From an uncultured Collinsella sp. (lineage in GTDB: Bacteria; Actinomycetota; Coriobacteriia; Coriobacteriales; Coriobacteriaceae): 44,711 nt of DNA. Shown here in pieces: positions 1 through 7,877 of the stretch. The notes beneath the pieces are model-generated. The model was not told where the DNA came from, ran no database searches, and saw only the letters and a program-made list of their open reading frames with translations. The position numbers were made by a program, and so were the translations under genes. The DNA lies in the NCBI GenBank assembly GCA_958452935.1, contig CAUDVX010000011.1, positions 1-44,711 on the forward strand. Direction: 5' to 3'. Position 1 is the first letter of the stretch; each line of letters begins with the position of its first letter.

Positions 1-63
1 CAGCCCGTGGGAGGCCAGGGCGCCGCTGACCGGTGGACGGCACCGAGCCGTCATCGAACTTAG
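1..63 (+). other. 3' end of an upstream gene, frame unresolved
   Basis: About 60 bases precede a clear intrinsic terminator, so a transcript from upstream ends here. In one frame the sequence reads to a TAG at 61-63. In another it reads to a TGA at 27-29 after a basic tail. Neither fragment is long enough to name a protein. In other actinobacteria rpsA often lies upstream of coaE, but nothing visible here confirms that. Confidence 0.3.
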
Positions 64-95
64 AAGGGGGAGGCCGCGAGGCCTCCCCTTTTTTT
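64..95 (+). terminator. Intrinsic terminator before coaE
   Basis: A GC-rich stem (AGGGGGAGGCC at 65-75 against GGCCTCCCCT at 80-89, one bulged G, loop GCGA) is followed by a run of seven T. This is a classical rho-independent terminator. It separates the upstream gene from the coaE leader. Confidence 0.85.
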
Positions 96-163
96 GCGTT
101 TGATAGAGAGTTGTAATACAAGAACTCGCCTTCGTTTAGCTTGTCTTACTGTTTGGCTGTATT

Positions 164-194
164 TTGAGTCCTTCTTTTGTATTTGCGCGATAAT
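164..194 (+). promoter_or_regulatory. Candidate promoter of coaE
   Basis: TTGAGT at 164-169 and GATAAT at 189-194 are separated by 19 bases, which is long for a sigma-70-type promoter. The pair lies between the upstream terminator and the coaE start in an A/T-rich stretch. The -10 is good and the -35 is weak. Confidence 0.35.
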
Positions 195-222
195 AACTCC
201 CATTGGCGTTAGGGAGGACTTG

Positions 223-864
223 ATGTTTACCGTTTTTGTCTTGGGCAATATTGCTTCGGGTAAGTCGACTGCCTGCCGCTATCTCGAATCTCATGGCGCC
301 ATGCTTATCGATCTGGATGAGCTTGCCAAATCGCTGTATGTTCCAGGCTCCGATATCGTCAATGCCCTCGCCGAAGAATTCGGTTGGGACATTCTGGACG
401 GGGAGGGCGGCATTCGCCGCAATGTCCTCGCTGCTCGAGCTTTCGCCTCTCCTGATACAGTTGCGCGGCTCAATGGCATCGTTCACCCGGTTCTCATCGA
501 ACAGCTGTCACTGAGGATTCTTGATCCGGTTTGCTGCACGGTTTCGTCCCCCCGTTACCCCTTTGCGGTTGTCGAGGTTTCTGCCCCGACTGGTTTTGAG
601 GATGCTTTTGGCCTGGCTGATGAAATTCTGGTTATCAGCGCTCCTTTAGCAGTTCGTCGCGAGCGTGCCATTCATCGTGGTATGGAGTCTTCTGATTTTG
701 ATGCGCGCTCTGCATGCCAACCTGATGAGGCTTCGCTTTGCAATCTCGCTACGACGGTAATCGATAATGCGGCAGGCGATAACTCGCTCTTTGAACAACT
801 GGACGCATGGCTTGCGCGCCATGGCTTCGGGGATGTAGTGGATAAGGATGAGGCCGATGCCTAA
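223..864 (+). CDS. coaE: Dephospho-CoA kinase
   Basis: CoaE catalyses the last step of coenzyme A synthesis, ATP-dependent phosphorylation of the 3'-hydroxyl of dephospho-CoA in the cytosol. The 213-residue product starts MFTVFVLGNIASGKST, with the P-loop at residues 8-16. A D-L-D-E segment follows, and a C-terminal VIDN motif matches the family. The central acceptor-binding region (APTGFEDAFG) departs from the usual PLLFE pattern, so this is a diverged member. I chose ATG 223 because AGGGAGG (211-217) precedes it at good spacing. An upstream in-frame start at 94 would add 43 unrelated residues. The 3' end overlaps the following transglycosylase gene, so the two are probably cotranscribed. 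Confidence 0.88.
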   Translation: MFTVFVLGNIASGKSTACRYLESHGAMLIDLDELAKSLYVPGSDIVNALAEEFGWDILDGEGGIRRNVLAARAFASPDTVARLNGIVHPVLIEQLSLRILDPVCCTVSSPRYPFAVVEVSAPTGFEDAFGLADEILVISAPLAVRRERAIHRGMESSDFDARSACQPDEASLCNLATTVIDNAAGDNSLFEQLDAWLARHGFGDVVDKDEADA

Positions 865-1438
865 GACACGTTTCTTTACGTGGTATCGCGTGGCGCCACT
901 TGCCGTCGTGTTCGTCTTCGGCCTTATTTCGCTCGTCTACTCGTATGCCCCTGCCGCCTTCTTTAAGCCTTTGTATCCAATTGACTACGAGGCGTACGTA
1001 AAGCAATCGAGCATTTCGCACAATCTTGATCCGTATCTGGTATGTGCTGTCATAAAGTCGGAATCGAATTGGGATCCCGAGGCTGAGTCGAATCAAGGCG
1101 CACAGGGATTGATGCAGCTTATGCCCGAGACTGCCCAGGATATGATTGCCAAGGGTCTTGTCGATGGCAGCGAGTATTCAGCCGGCGACCTTAACGATCC
1201 CGCTACGAACATCGAGTTTGGCTGCGCGTATCTTTCGTATCTTTTGACGTATTTTAACGGGTCGACTGACAGTGCCATTGCTGCCTATAACGCCGGCATG
1301 GGCAATGTCGACGGATGGGCGCAGCAGAGCACGTCGCTTCATAATGCAATCACCTTTCCCGAGACGCAGGCGTATCTGATTCGTGTCAATAATGCCTGGG
1401 TTCGCTACAAGACCCTCTATCCCGATCGGTTCGTATAG
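857..1438 (+). CDS. Membrane-anchored lytic transglycosylase (Slt family, GH23)
   Basis: This 193-residue protein has one hydrophobic segment at about residues 10-30 (APLAVVFVFGLISLVYSY) and then an extracytoplasmic SLT/lysozyme-like domain. Family hallmarks are visible: the catalytic Glu in IKSESNWDP, then GAQGLMQLMPETA, and AYNAGMGNVDGW near the end. Such enzymes cleave peptidoglycan glycan strands to 1,6-anhydro ends during growth or assembly of envelope machines. ATG 857 follows AAGGA at about 8 bases. An in-frame ATG at 848 would add three residues. The start lies inside the end of coaE (stop 864), which indicates translational coupling. The specific cellular role cannot be read from the sequence. 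Confidence 0.85.
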   Translation: MPKTRFFTWYRVAPLAVVFVFGLISLVYSYAPAAFFKPLYPIDYEAYVKQSSISHNLDPYLVCAVIKSESNWDPEAESNQGAQGLMQLMPETAQDMIAKGLVDGSEYSAGDLNDPATNIEFGCAYLSYLLTYFNGSTDSAIAAYNAGMGNVDGWAQQSTSLHNAITFPETQAYLIRVNNAWVRYKTLYPDRFV

Positions 1439-1489
1439 GACTATGCCTGCCGCCTGCGTATACTGCAGATATATGAGTTAGGAGTATCC

Positions 1490-3730
1490 ATGGCGGAATT
1501 TGAAGTTGAGCGTGTTGGAGGAGAGCTCAAACGTTTTGGCGTTGAGGGCTCTGAGGTGCCGTTTGAGGTCGTGTCTCCATACGAGCCCTCTGGTTCCCAG
1601 CCTAAGGCCATTGAGTCGCTTGTGCAGGGCGTGAGGGACGGAGATCGCTATCAGGTTTTGCTGGGCGTGACTGGTTCGGGCAAGACCTTCACGATGGCTA
1701 AGACTATTGAGGCCCTGGGGAAGCCGACGCTGGTCATGGCTCCCAACAAAACGCTTGCCGCTCAGCTTGCGAGCGAGCTCAAGGAATTCTTCCCTAACAA
1801 CGCCGTGGTCTATTTTGTGTCGTACTACGACTACTATCAGCCCGAGGCATATGTACCTCAGAGTGATACGTATATCGAGAAAGACTCCTCGATTAATGAA
1901 GAGGTCGAGATGCTGCGCCATCAGGCGACGGCATCGCTGCTATCTCGACGCGATGTGATCGTCGTCGCATCGGTCTCGTGTATCTATGGCATTGGCTCTC
2001 CCGAGGACTATGCGGGCCTAGCTCCGAACGTCGACAAGAAGGTGCCGCTTGAGCGCGATGACTTTATCCATGCGCTTATCGATATTCAGTACGATCGCAA
2101 TGACTATGATTTGGCACGTGGCACCTTCCGCGTGCGCGGCGATGTCGTCGACGTATATCCGCCCTATGCCGAGCATCCGTTGCGGTTTGAGTTCTTTGGC
2201 GACGAGGTCGAGCTGATTGCCGAGATCGACGAGGTCACCGGGGAGATGCTGCGTGAGTACGAGGCCATTCCCGTGTGGCCGGCCTCGCACTACGTGACTG
2301 AGAAGCCTAAGGTCAAAGCGGCTCTGAAATCAATCAGCGAAGAGTGCGAGAAGCGTGTGGCCGAGCTCAAGGCGACTGATAAGCTGCTCGAGGCACAGCG
2401 CCTGCAGCAGCGCACCGACTATGATCTCGAGATGCTCGAGACCATGGGTTTTTGCAACGGTATCGAGAACTACTCGCGTCATCTGGACGGTCGAAAACCG
2501 GGCGAGCCGCCGTTTACCCTGATCGATTACTTTCCTAAGGACATGCTCTGTATCATCGACGAGAGTCATGTAACGGTGCCGCAGATCCGCGGCATGCACG
2601 AAGGCGACCGCTCGCGTAAGGTGACGCTGGTGGAGCATGGTTTTCGTCTGCCTTCGGCACTCGATAACCGCCCGCTTCGCTTCGATGAGTTTGAGGCGAG
2701 GATTCCCCAGTTCATCTACGTTTCGGCCACGCCGGGCGACTATGAGCTGCGGGTTAGCCAGAACGACGTTGAGCAGATTATTCGTCCGACCGGCCTGCTC
2801 GACCCCAAGATCGATGTGCGTCCGGTTCGTGGGCAGATTGACGATCTTGAGGATGAGATTCGCGAGCGCGTTGCCCGCAAGGAGCGCGTGCTGGTGACCA
2901 CGCTCACCAAGCGCATGGCTGAGGACCTGACCGACCATCTGCTTGATGCCGGCATTAAGGTCAATTACATGCACTCCGATACAGCGACGATGGACCGCGT
3001 CGAGATCCTGCGAACGCTGCGCGAGGGAAAGATTGATGTTCTCGTTGGCATCAACCTGCTCCGCGAGGGTCTGGACCTTCCCGAGGTATCACTGGTGGCA
3101 ATTCTCGACGCTGACAAGGAAGGCTTCTTGCGCAACCGCCGTTCGCTGATTCAGACGATTGGCCGTGCGGCCCGTAATGCCGACGGCGAGGTCATCATGT
3201 ATGCAGACGTTGTGACCGATTCGATGAAAGAAGCCATCGAGGAGACGCAGCGCCGTCGCGAGATTCAGATGGCATATAACGAAGAGCATGGCATTGTGCC
3301 CAAGACGGTCCGCAAGGCCATTAACGACATTTCGAGCTTTATTGCCGAGGCCGAAAAGACTGTGGGCTCGAAGGGACGCTCGAGAGGCGATTCACTGGGT
3401 CACGGTGCGTTCTATACACCCGACGAAAACGGCGAGGGCGCCGCGCCGGAGACGGCAGCACCCGAGCAAACGCTTGCCGAGCAGCTGGAAGGGCTACCGC
3501 ATGACGAGCTCGTGCGGATCGTCGAGACCATGGAGGAAGACATGCGTAACGCTTCCGCCGCCATGGACTTTGAGGAGGCGGCGCGTCTGCGCGATGCCGT
3601 CGTTCAGATTCGGGCGATGCTTGAGGGCGCATCTGAGGACGAAACGATTGAGCGTTTGCGTTCGCAGGCTCGCAAGGGCTCTACCTTTGCTTCGGGCAGA
3701 AAACGCCAGGGTGCACGATTCAGGAAGTAG
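1490..3730 (+). CDS. uvrB: UvrABC excinuclease subunit B
   Basis: UvrB is the damage-verification helicase of nucleotide excision repair. It is loaded by UvrA and recruits UvrC. The 746-residue product has the P-loop GVTGSGKT at residues 59-66, the tyrosine-rich beta-hairpin around YYDYYQPEAYVPQSD that clamps DNA, a CIIDESH Walker B/DEAD-like motif, helicase motifs ending QTIGRAARN, and a C-terminal UVR domain (MDFEEAARLRDAVVQIRAML) for UvrC contact. It is longer than the usual 660-700 residues because of a short N-terminal extension and a low-complexity linker before the UVR domain. Start ATG 1490 follows TTAGGAG. uvrA and uvrC lie downstream in the same window but in separate transcription units. 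Confidence 0.97.
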   Translation: MAEFEVERVGGELKRFGVEGSEVPFEVVSPYEPSGSQPKAIESLVQGVRDGDRYQVLLGVTGSGKTFTMAKTIEALGKPTLVMAPNKTLAAQLASELKEFFPNNAVVYFVSYYDYYQPEAYVPQSDTYIEKDSSINEEVEMLRHQATASLLSRRDVIVVASVSCIYGIGSPEDYAGLAPNVDKKVPLERDDFIHALIDIQYDRNDYDLARGTFRVRGDVVDVYPPYAEHPLRFEFFGDEVELIAEIDEVTGEMLREYEAIPVWPASHYVTEKPKVKAALKSISEECEKRVAELKATDKLLEAQRLQQRTDYDLEMLETMGFCNGIENYSRHLDGRKPGEPPFTLIDYFPKDMLCIIDESHVTVPQIRGMHEGDRSRKVTLVEHGFRLPSALDNRPLRFDEFEARIPQFIYVSATPGDYELRVSQNDVEQIIRPTGLLDPKIDVRPVRGQIDDLEDEIRERVARKERVLVTTLTKRMAEDLTDHLLDAGIKVNYMHSDTATMDRVEILRTLREGKIDVLVGINLLREGLDLPEVSLVAILDADKEGFLRNRRSLIQTIGRAARNADGEVIMYADVVTDSMKEAIEETQRRREIQMAYNEEHGIVPKTVRKAINDISSFIAEAEKTVGSKGRSRGDSLGHGAFYTPDENGEGAAPETAAPEQTLAEQLEGLPHDELVRIVETMEEDMRNASAAMDFEEAARLRDAVVQIRAMLEGASEDETIERLRSQARKGSTFASGRKRQGARFRK

Positions 3731-3733
3731 TGA

Positions 3734-3769
3734 ACAGGCCCCGAGTTCCCTGTGGAGCTCGGGGCCTGT
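3734..3769. terminator. Hairpin between convergent genes
   Basis: ACAGGCCCCGAG (3734-3745) pairs perfectly with CTCGGGGCCTGT (3758-3769) across a 12-base loop. It lies between the convergent uvrB stop and the stop of the minus-strand dehydrogenase. There is no T-run on either side, so termination could be rho-dependent or the hairpin could simply protect mRNA 3' ends. Confidence 0.5.
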
Positions 3770-3795
3770 GTCGTTCGGACGCGAGAGTTCGTGCA

Positions 3796-5436
3796 CTAGA
3801 GGTCTGCTATCAGCGCCTCAGCGCAACGGATGCCGTCGGTGGCGGCACTCATGATGCCGCCGGCATATCCGGCACCCTCGCCGCAAGGGTAAAGGCCCGG
3901 GGTCGACGTGGCGTGGCATGTTCGATCGCGGGTGACGGTGACCGGGGAGCTCGAGCGTGTCTCCACGCCAGTGAGGACCGCATCGGGGCGGTCATAGCCG
4001 CGCAGTTTCTTACCGAGCAGGGGGATTCCCAAACGAAGCGATTCGACGATATGCTGCGGGAGGGCATCGTCGATCGCCGTCCAGGTCACGCCAAGTGGAT
4101 AGGTTGGTTTTACCTTTCCGGGTGCCGTGCTGGCGCGTCTAGCAAGGAAATCTCCGACGAGCTGTGCCGGCGCGTTCCAGTTAGAGCCACCCAGGCGATA
4201 GGCGGCTCGCTCGCAGGCGCGCTGGAGCTCAATGCCTGCGAGCGGATCATCGCCGGGAAGGTCGTCGGGTGTGACGTTGACGAGTAGGGCGGCATTTGCG
4301 TTACGCCCGTCGCGGGCATTGAGGCTGGCACCGTTGACGCACAGATGGCCCTGCTCGGAAGAAGCCGCGACAACCTGTCCGCCGGGGCACATGCAAAATG
4401 AGAACACGCTGCGGCCGTTGGGGAGATGGGCGACAAGCTTGTAGGGGGCTGCTCCGAGTGCCGGGTGCCCCGCCGAGGGGCCATATTGGGCACGGTCGAT
4501 GTCGCGCTGTGGATGCTCGATGCGCACGCCCATGGCAAAGGTCTTTTGCGCGAGGGCAACGTTATGTTCTTTGAGAAGCTCGAATACGTCGCGGGCGGAA
4601 TGGCCGCAGGCGAGAATGAGGTGCTTTGTGGCGATTGTCTCGCTTGTGGTTTCTTGGGGCGGTTGGACATCGATGCCGGTGATGGCGCCAGATCCATCGG
4701 TTCGAATATCGACGAGCTTTGTTCGATAGCGGACGGTTCCACCGAGCCGCTCGATGCGCTGAGAAATGTTGGTGACGACGGTGGGGAGGATGTCGGAGCC
4801 AATGTGCGGCTTGGCGTCCCACAGGATGTCACGAGGTGAGCCCGCTTCGACGAAGGTCTCAAGAATCAGTCGATGGGCGGGATTCTTGGTTCCCGTGTTG
4901 AGCTTGCCGTCCGAGAAGGTCCCTGCGCCGCCCAGGCCAAATTGGATATTGCTTTCGGGGTCGAGGATACGCTCCTTAAGAAAGAGATCAATCGCTTCCG
5001 AGCGGCGAAGCGCGGGGTCGCCGCGCTCGATGAGCAGGGGTTTAAGGCCCGCTTCGGCAAGGGTCAGGGCGGCGAAGAGACCGGCGCAACCGGCGCCGAC
5101 AACGACGGGACGCCCCTTGGGTGCATTCGGGACAGGGTTGGGGAATGAAGGAGCCTCGCCGTCTACCATGCGGATGCGCGAGCGGTCGCGCTCGGCGACG
5201 CGGTCGACCACCTCCTGCTCGAGTCGGGAGCTTGTCAACTCAACTCGAAAGCTCAAAATAAAATGGACATCTCGCTTTTTACGGGCGTCGATTGACTTGC
5301 GATGGAGCTCAATGGCTTTAATCTGGGAATCCTCGCATCGCAGGGCTCGTTTGACGGCGCGTCTGCCAATAGCAAGGCAGGCGGCTTCGTCGCCTGCCTC
5401 ATCGAGTGACGCGTGGACTTGGGTGATTTCGATCAT
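3796..5436 (-). CDS. NAD(P)/FAD-dependent dehydrogenase (COG2509-like)
   Basis: The 546-residue flavoprotein has an N-terminal alpha/beta domain of about 85 residues (MIEITQVHASLDEAGDEAAC onward). A Rossmann FAD-binding motif VVVGAGCAGLFAALTLAEAG follows, with an acidic ribose-binding ER soon after. The C-terminal part has a second conserved GEGAGYAGG segment typical of flavoprotein oxidoreductases. The substrate is unknown for this family. ATG 5436 is preceded on the minus strand by CTAAGGAGAC. A longer in-frame reading from 5607 would run back through the hairpin that ends the upstream gene and is unlikely. It is the last gene of the mrp-flavoprotein-dehydrogenase operon. Confidence 0.8.
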   Translation of the reverse strand: MIEITQVHASLDEAGDEAACLAIGRRAVKRALRCEDSQIKAIELHRKSIDARKKRDVHFILSFRVELTSSRLEQEVVDRVAERDRSRIRMVDGEAPSFPNPVPNAPKGRPVVVGAGCAGLFAALTLAEAGLKPLLIERGDPALRRSEAIDLFLKERILDPESNIQFGLGGAGTFSDGKLNTGTKNPAHRLILETFVEAGSPRDILWDAKPHIGSDILPTVVTNISQRIERLGGTVRYRTKLVDIRTDGSGAITGIDVQPPQETTSETIATKHLILACGHSARDVFELLKEHNVALAQKTFAMGVRIEHPQRDIDRAQYGPSAGHPALGAAPYKLVAHLPNGRSVFSFCMCPGGQVVAASSEQGHLCVNGASLNARDGRNANAALLVNVTPDDLPGDDPLAGIELQRACERAAYRLGGSNWNAPAQLVGDFLARRASTAPGKVKPTYPLGVTWTAIDDALPQHIVESLRLGIPLLGKKLRGYDRPDAVLTGVETRSSSPVTVTRDRTCHATSTPGLYPCGEGAGYAGGIMSAATDGIRCAEALIADL

Positions 5437-5455
5437 CGAGGTCTCCTTAGATGCA

Positions 5456-5486
5456 AGAAAGAGGCCGCCCGGTGTCCCAGACGGCC
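5456..5486 (-). terminator. Hairpin between the two flavoprotein genes
   Basis: On the minus strand a 10-bp stem with G-U pairs (5463-5472 with 5477-5486) is followed by CTCTTTCTT, a weak U-rich tract. It lies between the HI0933-type gene and the COG2509-like gene and may reduce expression of the distal gene. Confidence 0.4.
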
Positions 5487-5515
5487 CGAATGCGTTTTGA
5501 TTATAGACTGCGCGG

Positions 5516-6787
5516 CTATAGGCTGCTTGCAGCGCGAATACCCGAGATCCAAGCCCACGCAAGGTTGAAACCGCCGCAATCGGCATCGATGTCGAGCGCC
5601 TCGCCACAGATGTAAAGTGGGGCGCCTGCCGCGTTGCTCACGCAGAGGTTGGGAGCTGAGACGCTCTCGATGGGCACGCCGCCGCGCGTGACCTGAGCCG
5701 AACGCTCCTCTGTCGTTCCCTCGACGAGCATCTTAAAGTGCTTGAGGATTGAGACCAGATGGATGACGTCGTGCGACCCGGGGTGGCACTGTTCGAATGC
5801 GGTGCAGACAACGTGAGAGAACTGCGGGGCGAGCATGCCGTCGAGCCAGCGGGGGTCGCGGGGTGAAAAGCCGCCGAGCAACTCAACTCGCTGGTTGAGC
5901 ATATCGAGCAACTCGTCTTTGGAGAGGTCGGGGAAAACGTCGAGCAGAATCGTGTCACCGCGCTGGACGCGACGGGAGAGGTTAAAGGCAGCAACGCCCG
6001 AGATGCCAAAGGTTCGGAAGAGCACTTCGCCGTCTTCGCGCCAGAGCTCCTCGTGATTGCGGGTGAGCGTCAAGCGGGCGCGGACGCGCAGGCCATCCAG
6101 TGTCTTGAGCGCAGCCTGGTTGCCGAAGACCGATGCCGACACGGGGCAGAGGACGGGGTGCTGCGGTGTGAGGGGAAGATTGAACGTCTTCGCGATGTCG
6201 GCGGGGCTGCCGCCCGTAGCGATAATTACGGCCTTTGCCTGCAGCGTCTCGTTCTTGCGAGGGGTGTCGGCAAGCGCCTTCCGAAGCGAGCGGACCTCCG
6301 TTTTTCGGTCGTCGTGCTTTTTTACCTTGAGTGCTCGCGCAGGACGGTCTATTTGGAGTGTCCAGCCCTCGGGGACTTTGAATGCCGAGGCAACGTTTGC
6401 TCCACAGATCAAGGTGATACCCAGGTGATTGCAAGCGTTGAGAAGCGCATCGCGCACCGATTCGGCACGAAGGGAGCGCGGATACAGCCGGCCCTCCTCG
6501 GAGGTCGTCATGATGCCCAGCGAGGAGAAGAAACTGTCGAGCTCTTGCTCGGGCTGGGGACCCATGACGGATTCGACGAATGCGGGGTGGTTGTACCGCT
6601 GGAAATCAATTGATTCGTTGGAAAGGTTGCAGCGGCCGTTGCCGGTCGCAAGAAGTTTAAGGCCGCAGGCAACATCGCGCTCAATGATGCAGGCGCTTTT
6701 GCCTGCGTGTGCGGCCGTAATGGCGGCGGCGAGACCCGAGGCCCCGCCGCCGATTACCAAGACGTCATAGGAGGCGTTTGTGTTCAC
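5516..6787 (-). CDS. HI0933/BaiN-type NAD(P)/FAD-dependent oxidoreductase
   Basis: The 423-residue flavoprotein begins with a dinucleotide fold, VLVIGGGASGLAAAITAA, followed by the family signature GLKLLATGNGRCNLSN. It ends with CGEALDIDADCGGFNLAWAW, all typical of the HI0933 (YhiN/BaiN) family. Members were once labelled aminoacetone oxidases, and one was proposed in bile-acid metabolism. The true substrate here is not known. Translation starts at GTG 6787 directly after the mrp TAA (6788-6790), with GAGG in the end of mrp as ribosome site, so expression is coupled to mrp. Confidence 0.85.
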   Translation of the reverse strand: MNTNASYDVLVIGGGASGLAAAITAAHAGKSACIIERDVACGLKLLATGNGRCNLSNESIDFQRYNHPAFVESVMGPQPEQELDSFFSSLGIMTTSEEGRLYPRSLRAESVRDALLNACNHLGITLICGANVASAFKVPEGWTLQIDRPARALKVKKHDDRKTEVRSLRKALADTPRKNETLQAKAVIIATGGSPADIAKTFNLPLTPQHPVLCPVSASVFGNQAALKTLDGLRVRARLTLTRNHEELWREDGEVLFRTFGISGVAAFNLSRRVQRGDTILLDVFPDLSKDELLDMLNQRVELLGGFSPRDPRWLDGMLAPQFSHVVCTAFEQCHPGSHDVIHLVSILKHFKMLVEGTTEERSAQVTRGGVPIESVSAPNLCVSNAAGAPLYICGEALDIDADCGGFNLAWAWISGIRAASSL

Positions 6788-7618
6788 TTAAGCCTCGACG
6801 GTCTCGTGCGGGGCAATGGCCTCGACGGCAGAGACGGCCTGGGGCAGCATACCGTCGGGCAGTGCGGTCTCAACCTCGCCTTTATCGCAAGCCTCGGCGA
6901 GTGCCGGATTGATGGGAAGCTGCCCTAGGATCTCGAGGTTGTAACGCTCGGCGACCTCGGGGAGCTTGCTCTTGCCAAAGACCTCGATCTTCTTGCCGCA
7001 ATCGGGGCACTCGATATAGCTCATGTTTTCGACGATTCCCAGAATGGGGACGTTCATCTTCTCGGCCATGTTGACCGCCTTGGCGACGATCATCGAGACC
7101 AGATCCTGCGGGCTCGTGACGATGACGATGCCATCGACGGGCAGCGACTGGAAGACGGTGAGGGCGACGTCGCCCGTTCCCGGAGGCATGTCGACCAGCA
7201 GGTAGTCGATGGGGCCCCATGAGGTTTCGCTCCAGAACTGCCTGATGGCACCCGCGATAACCGGACCGCGCCAGAGGACGGGGTCGGTTTCGTTTTGGAG
7301 CAGCAGGTTGGAGCTCATGACCTTGACCCCGTGCTCCGAGATCTCGGGCAGCATAAGATTGCCGAGAGCATGGACGTGACGTCCGCTCATGCCGAACATC
7401 TTAGGGATAGAGGGGCCGGTAATATCGGCATCGAGGACGCCGACCTTGTGACCGTGGCGGGAAAGCTCCGTGGCGATGGCGCCGGTGACGAATGACTTGC
7501 CGACGCCGCCCTTACCGGAAAGCACGGCGATAACGCGCTTGACCTCGGACAGCGTATTCTCCTCAAATTGCGACGGCGACGTTTGCCCGCCGGCTGCCTG
7601 TGCGTGCTCGCAACCCAT
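6788..7618 (-). CDS. mrp: Mrp/NBP35 family ATP-binding iron-sulfur carrier
   Basis: This 276-residue P-loop ATPase (ParA/MinD superfamily) is predicted to carry or transfer [4Fe-4S] clusters to apo-proteins. Visible features are a deviant Walker A GKGGVGKS, the switch region DADITGPSIPKMFG, VDMPPGTGD, and the conserved NMSYIECPDCGKK with the CxxC that bridges a cluster in the dimer. ATG 7618 has AAGGAG on the minus strand at 7630-7625. Longer readings add residues unrelated to the family. It heads an operon with two flavoproteins, which suggests a redox-cofactor context. Confidence 0.92.
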   Translation of the reverse strand: MGCEHAQAAGGQTSPSQFEENTLSEVKRVIAVLSGKGGVGKSFVTGAIATELSRHGHKVGVLDADITGPSIPKMFGMSGRHVHALGNLMLPEISEHGVKVMSSNLLLQNETDPVLWRGPVIAGAIRQFWSETSWGPIDYLLVDMPPGTGDVALTVFQSLPVDGIVIVTSPQDLVSMIVAKAVNMAEKMNVPILGIVENMSYIECPDCGKKIEVFGKSKLPEVAERYNLEILGQLPINPALAEACDKGEVETALPDGMLPQAVSAVEAIAPHETVEA

Positions 7619-7673
7619 GTTTGACTCCTTTGTATATGTTGGGGCCGGAGCCCCGCGGTGTGACACGAGCGTC

Positions 7674-7679
7674 ATTGTA
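7674..7679 (-). promoter_or_regulatory. Candidate -10 box upstream of mrp
   Basis: On the minus strand TACAAT (7679-7674) lies about 55 bases before the mrp start. The sequence just upstream contains CTCGCAAACGAG, a small palindrome. No convincing -35 is seen at 16-18 bases, so this is only a weak call. Confidence 0.3.
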
Positions 7680-7877
7680 CCCTCGTTTGCGAGCGGGAGA
7701 CATTCATGATGCGTGGCAGGCGATCGACGGTATTCGAAAGTACAGGCCGAGCGTGCGGTCTGCGGCGACAGACAACACAAAAGGTCCGCGAATCTTGTAT
7801 TACGAACATCTGTGCGCGTCGTATGCGCTAAACTCATCATCAGTGTGATTTGAAGTTGTAGGAGGCAAGGAGCTTCC

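Noticed and set aside
94..222. Upstream in-frame extension of coaE
   Set aside because: It begins almost inside the terminator, crosses the likely promoter and adds residues unrelated to CoaE; the start at 223 has a good ribosome site.
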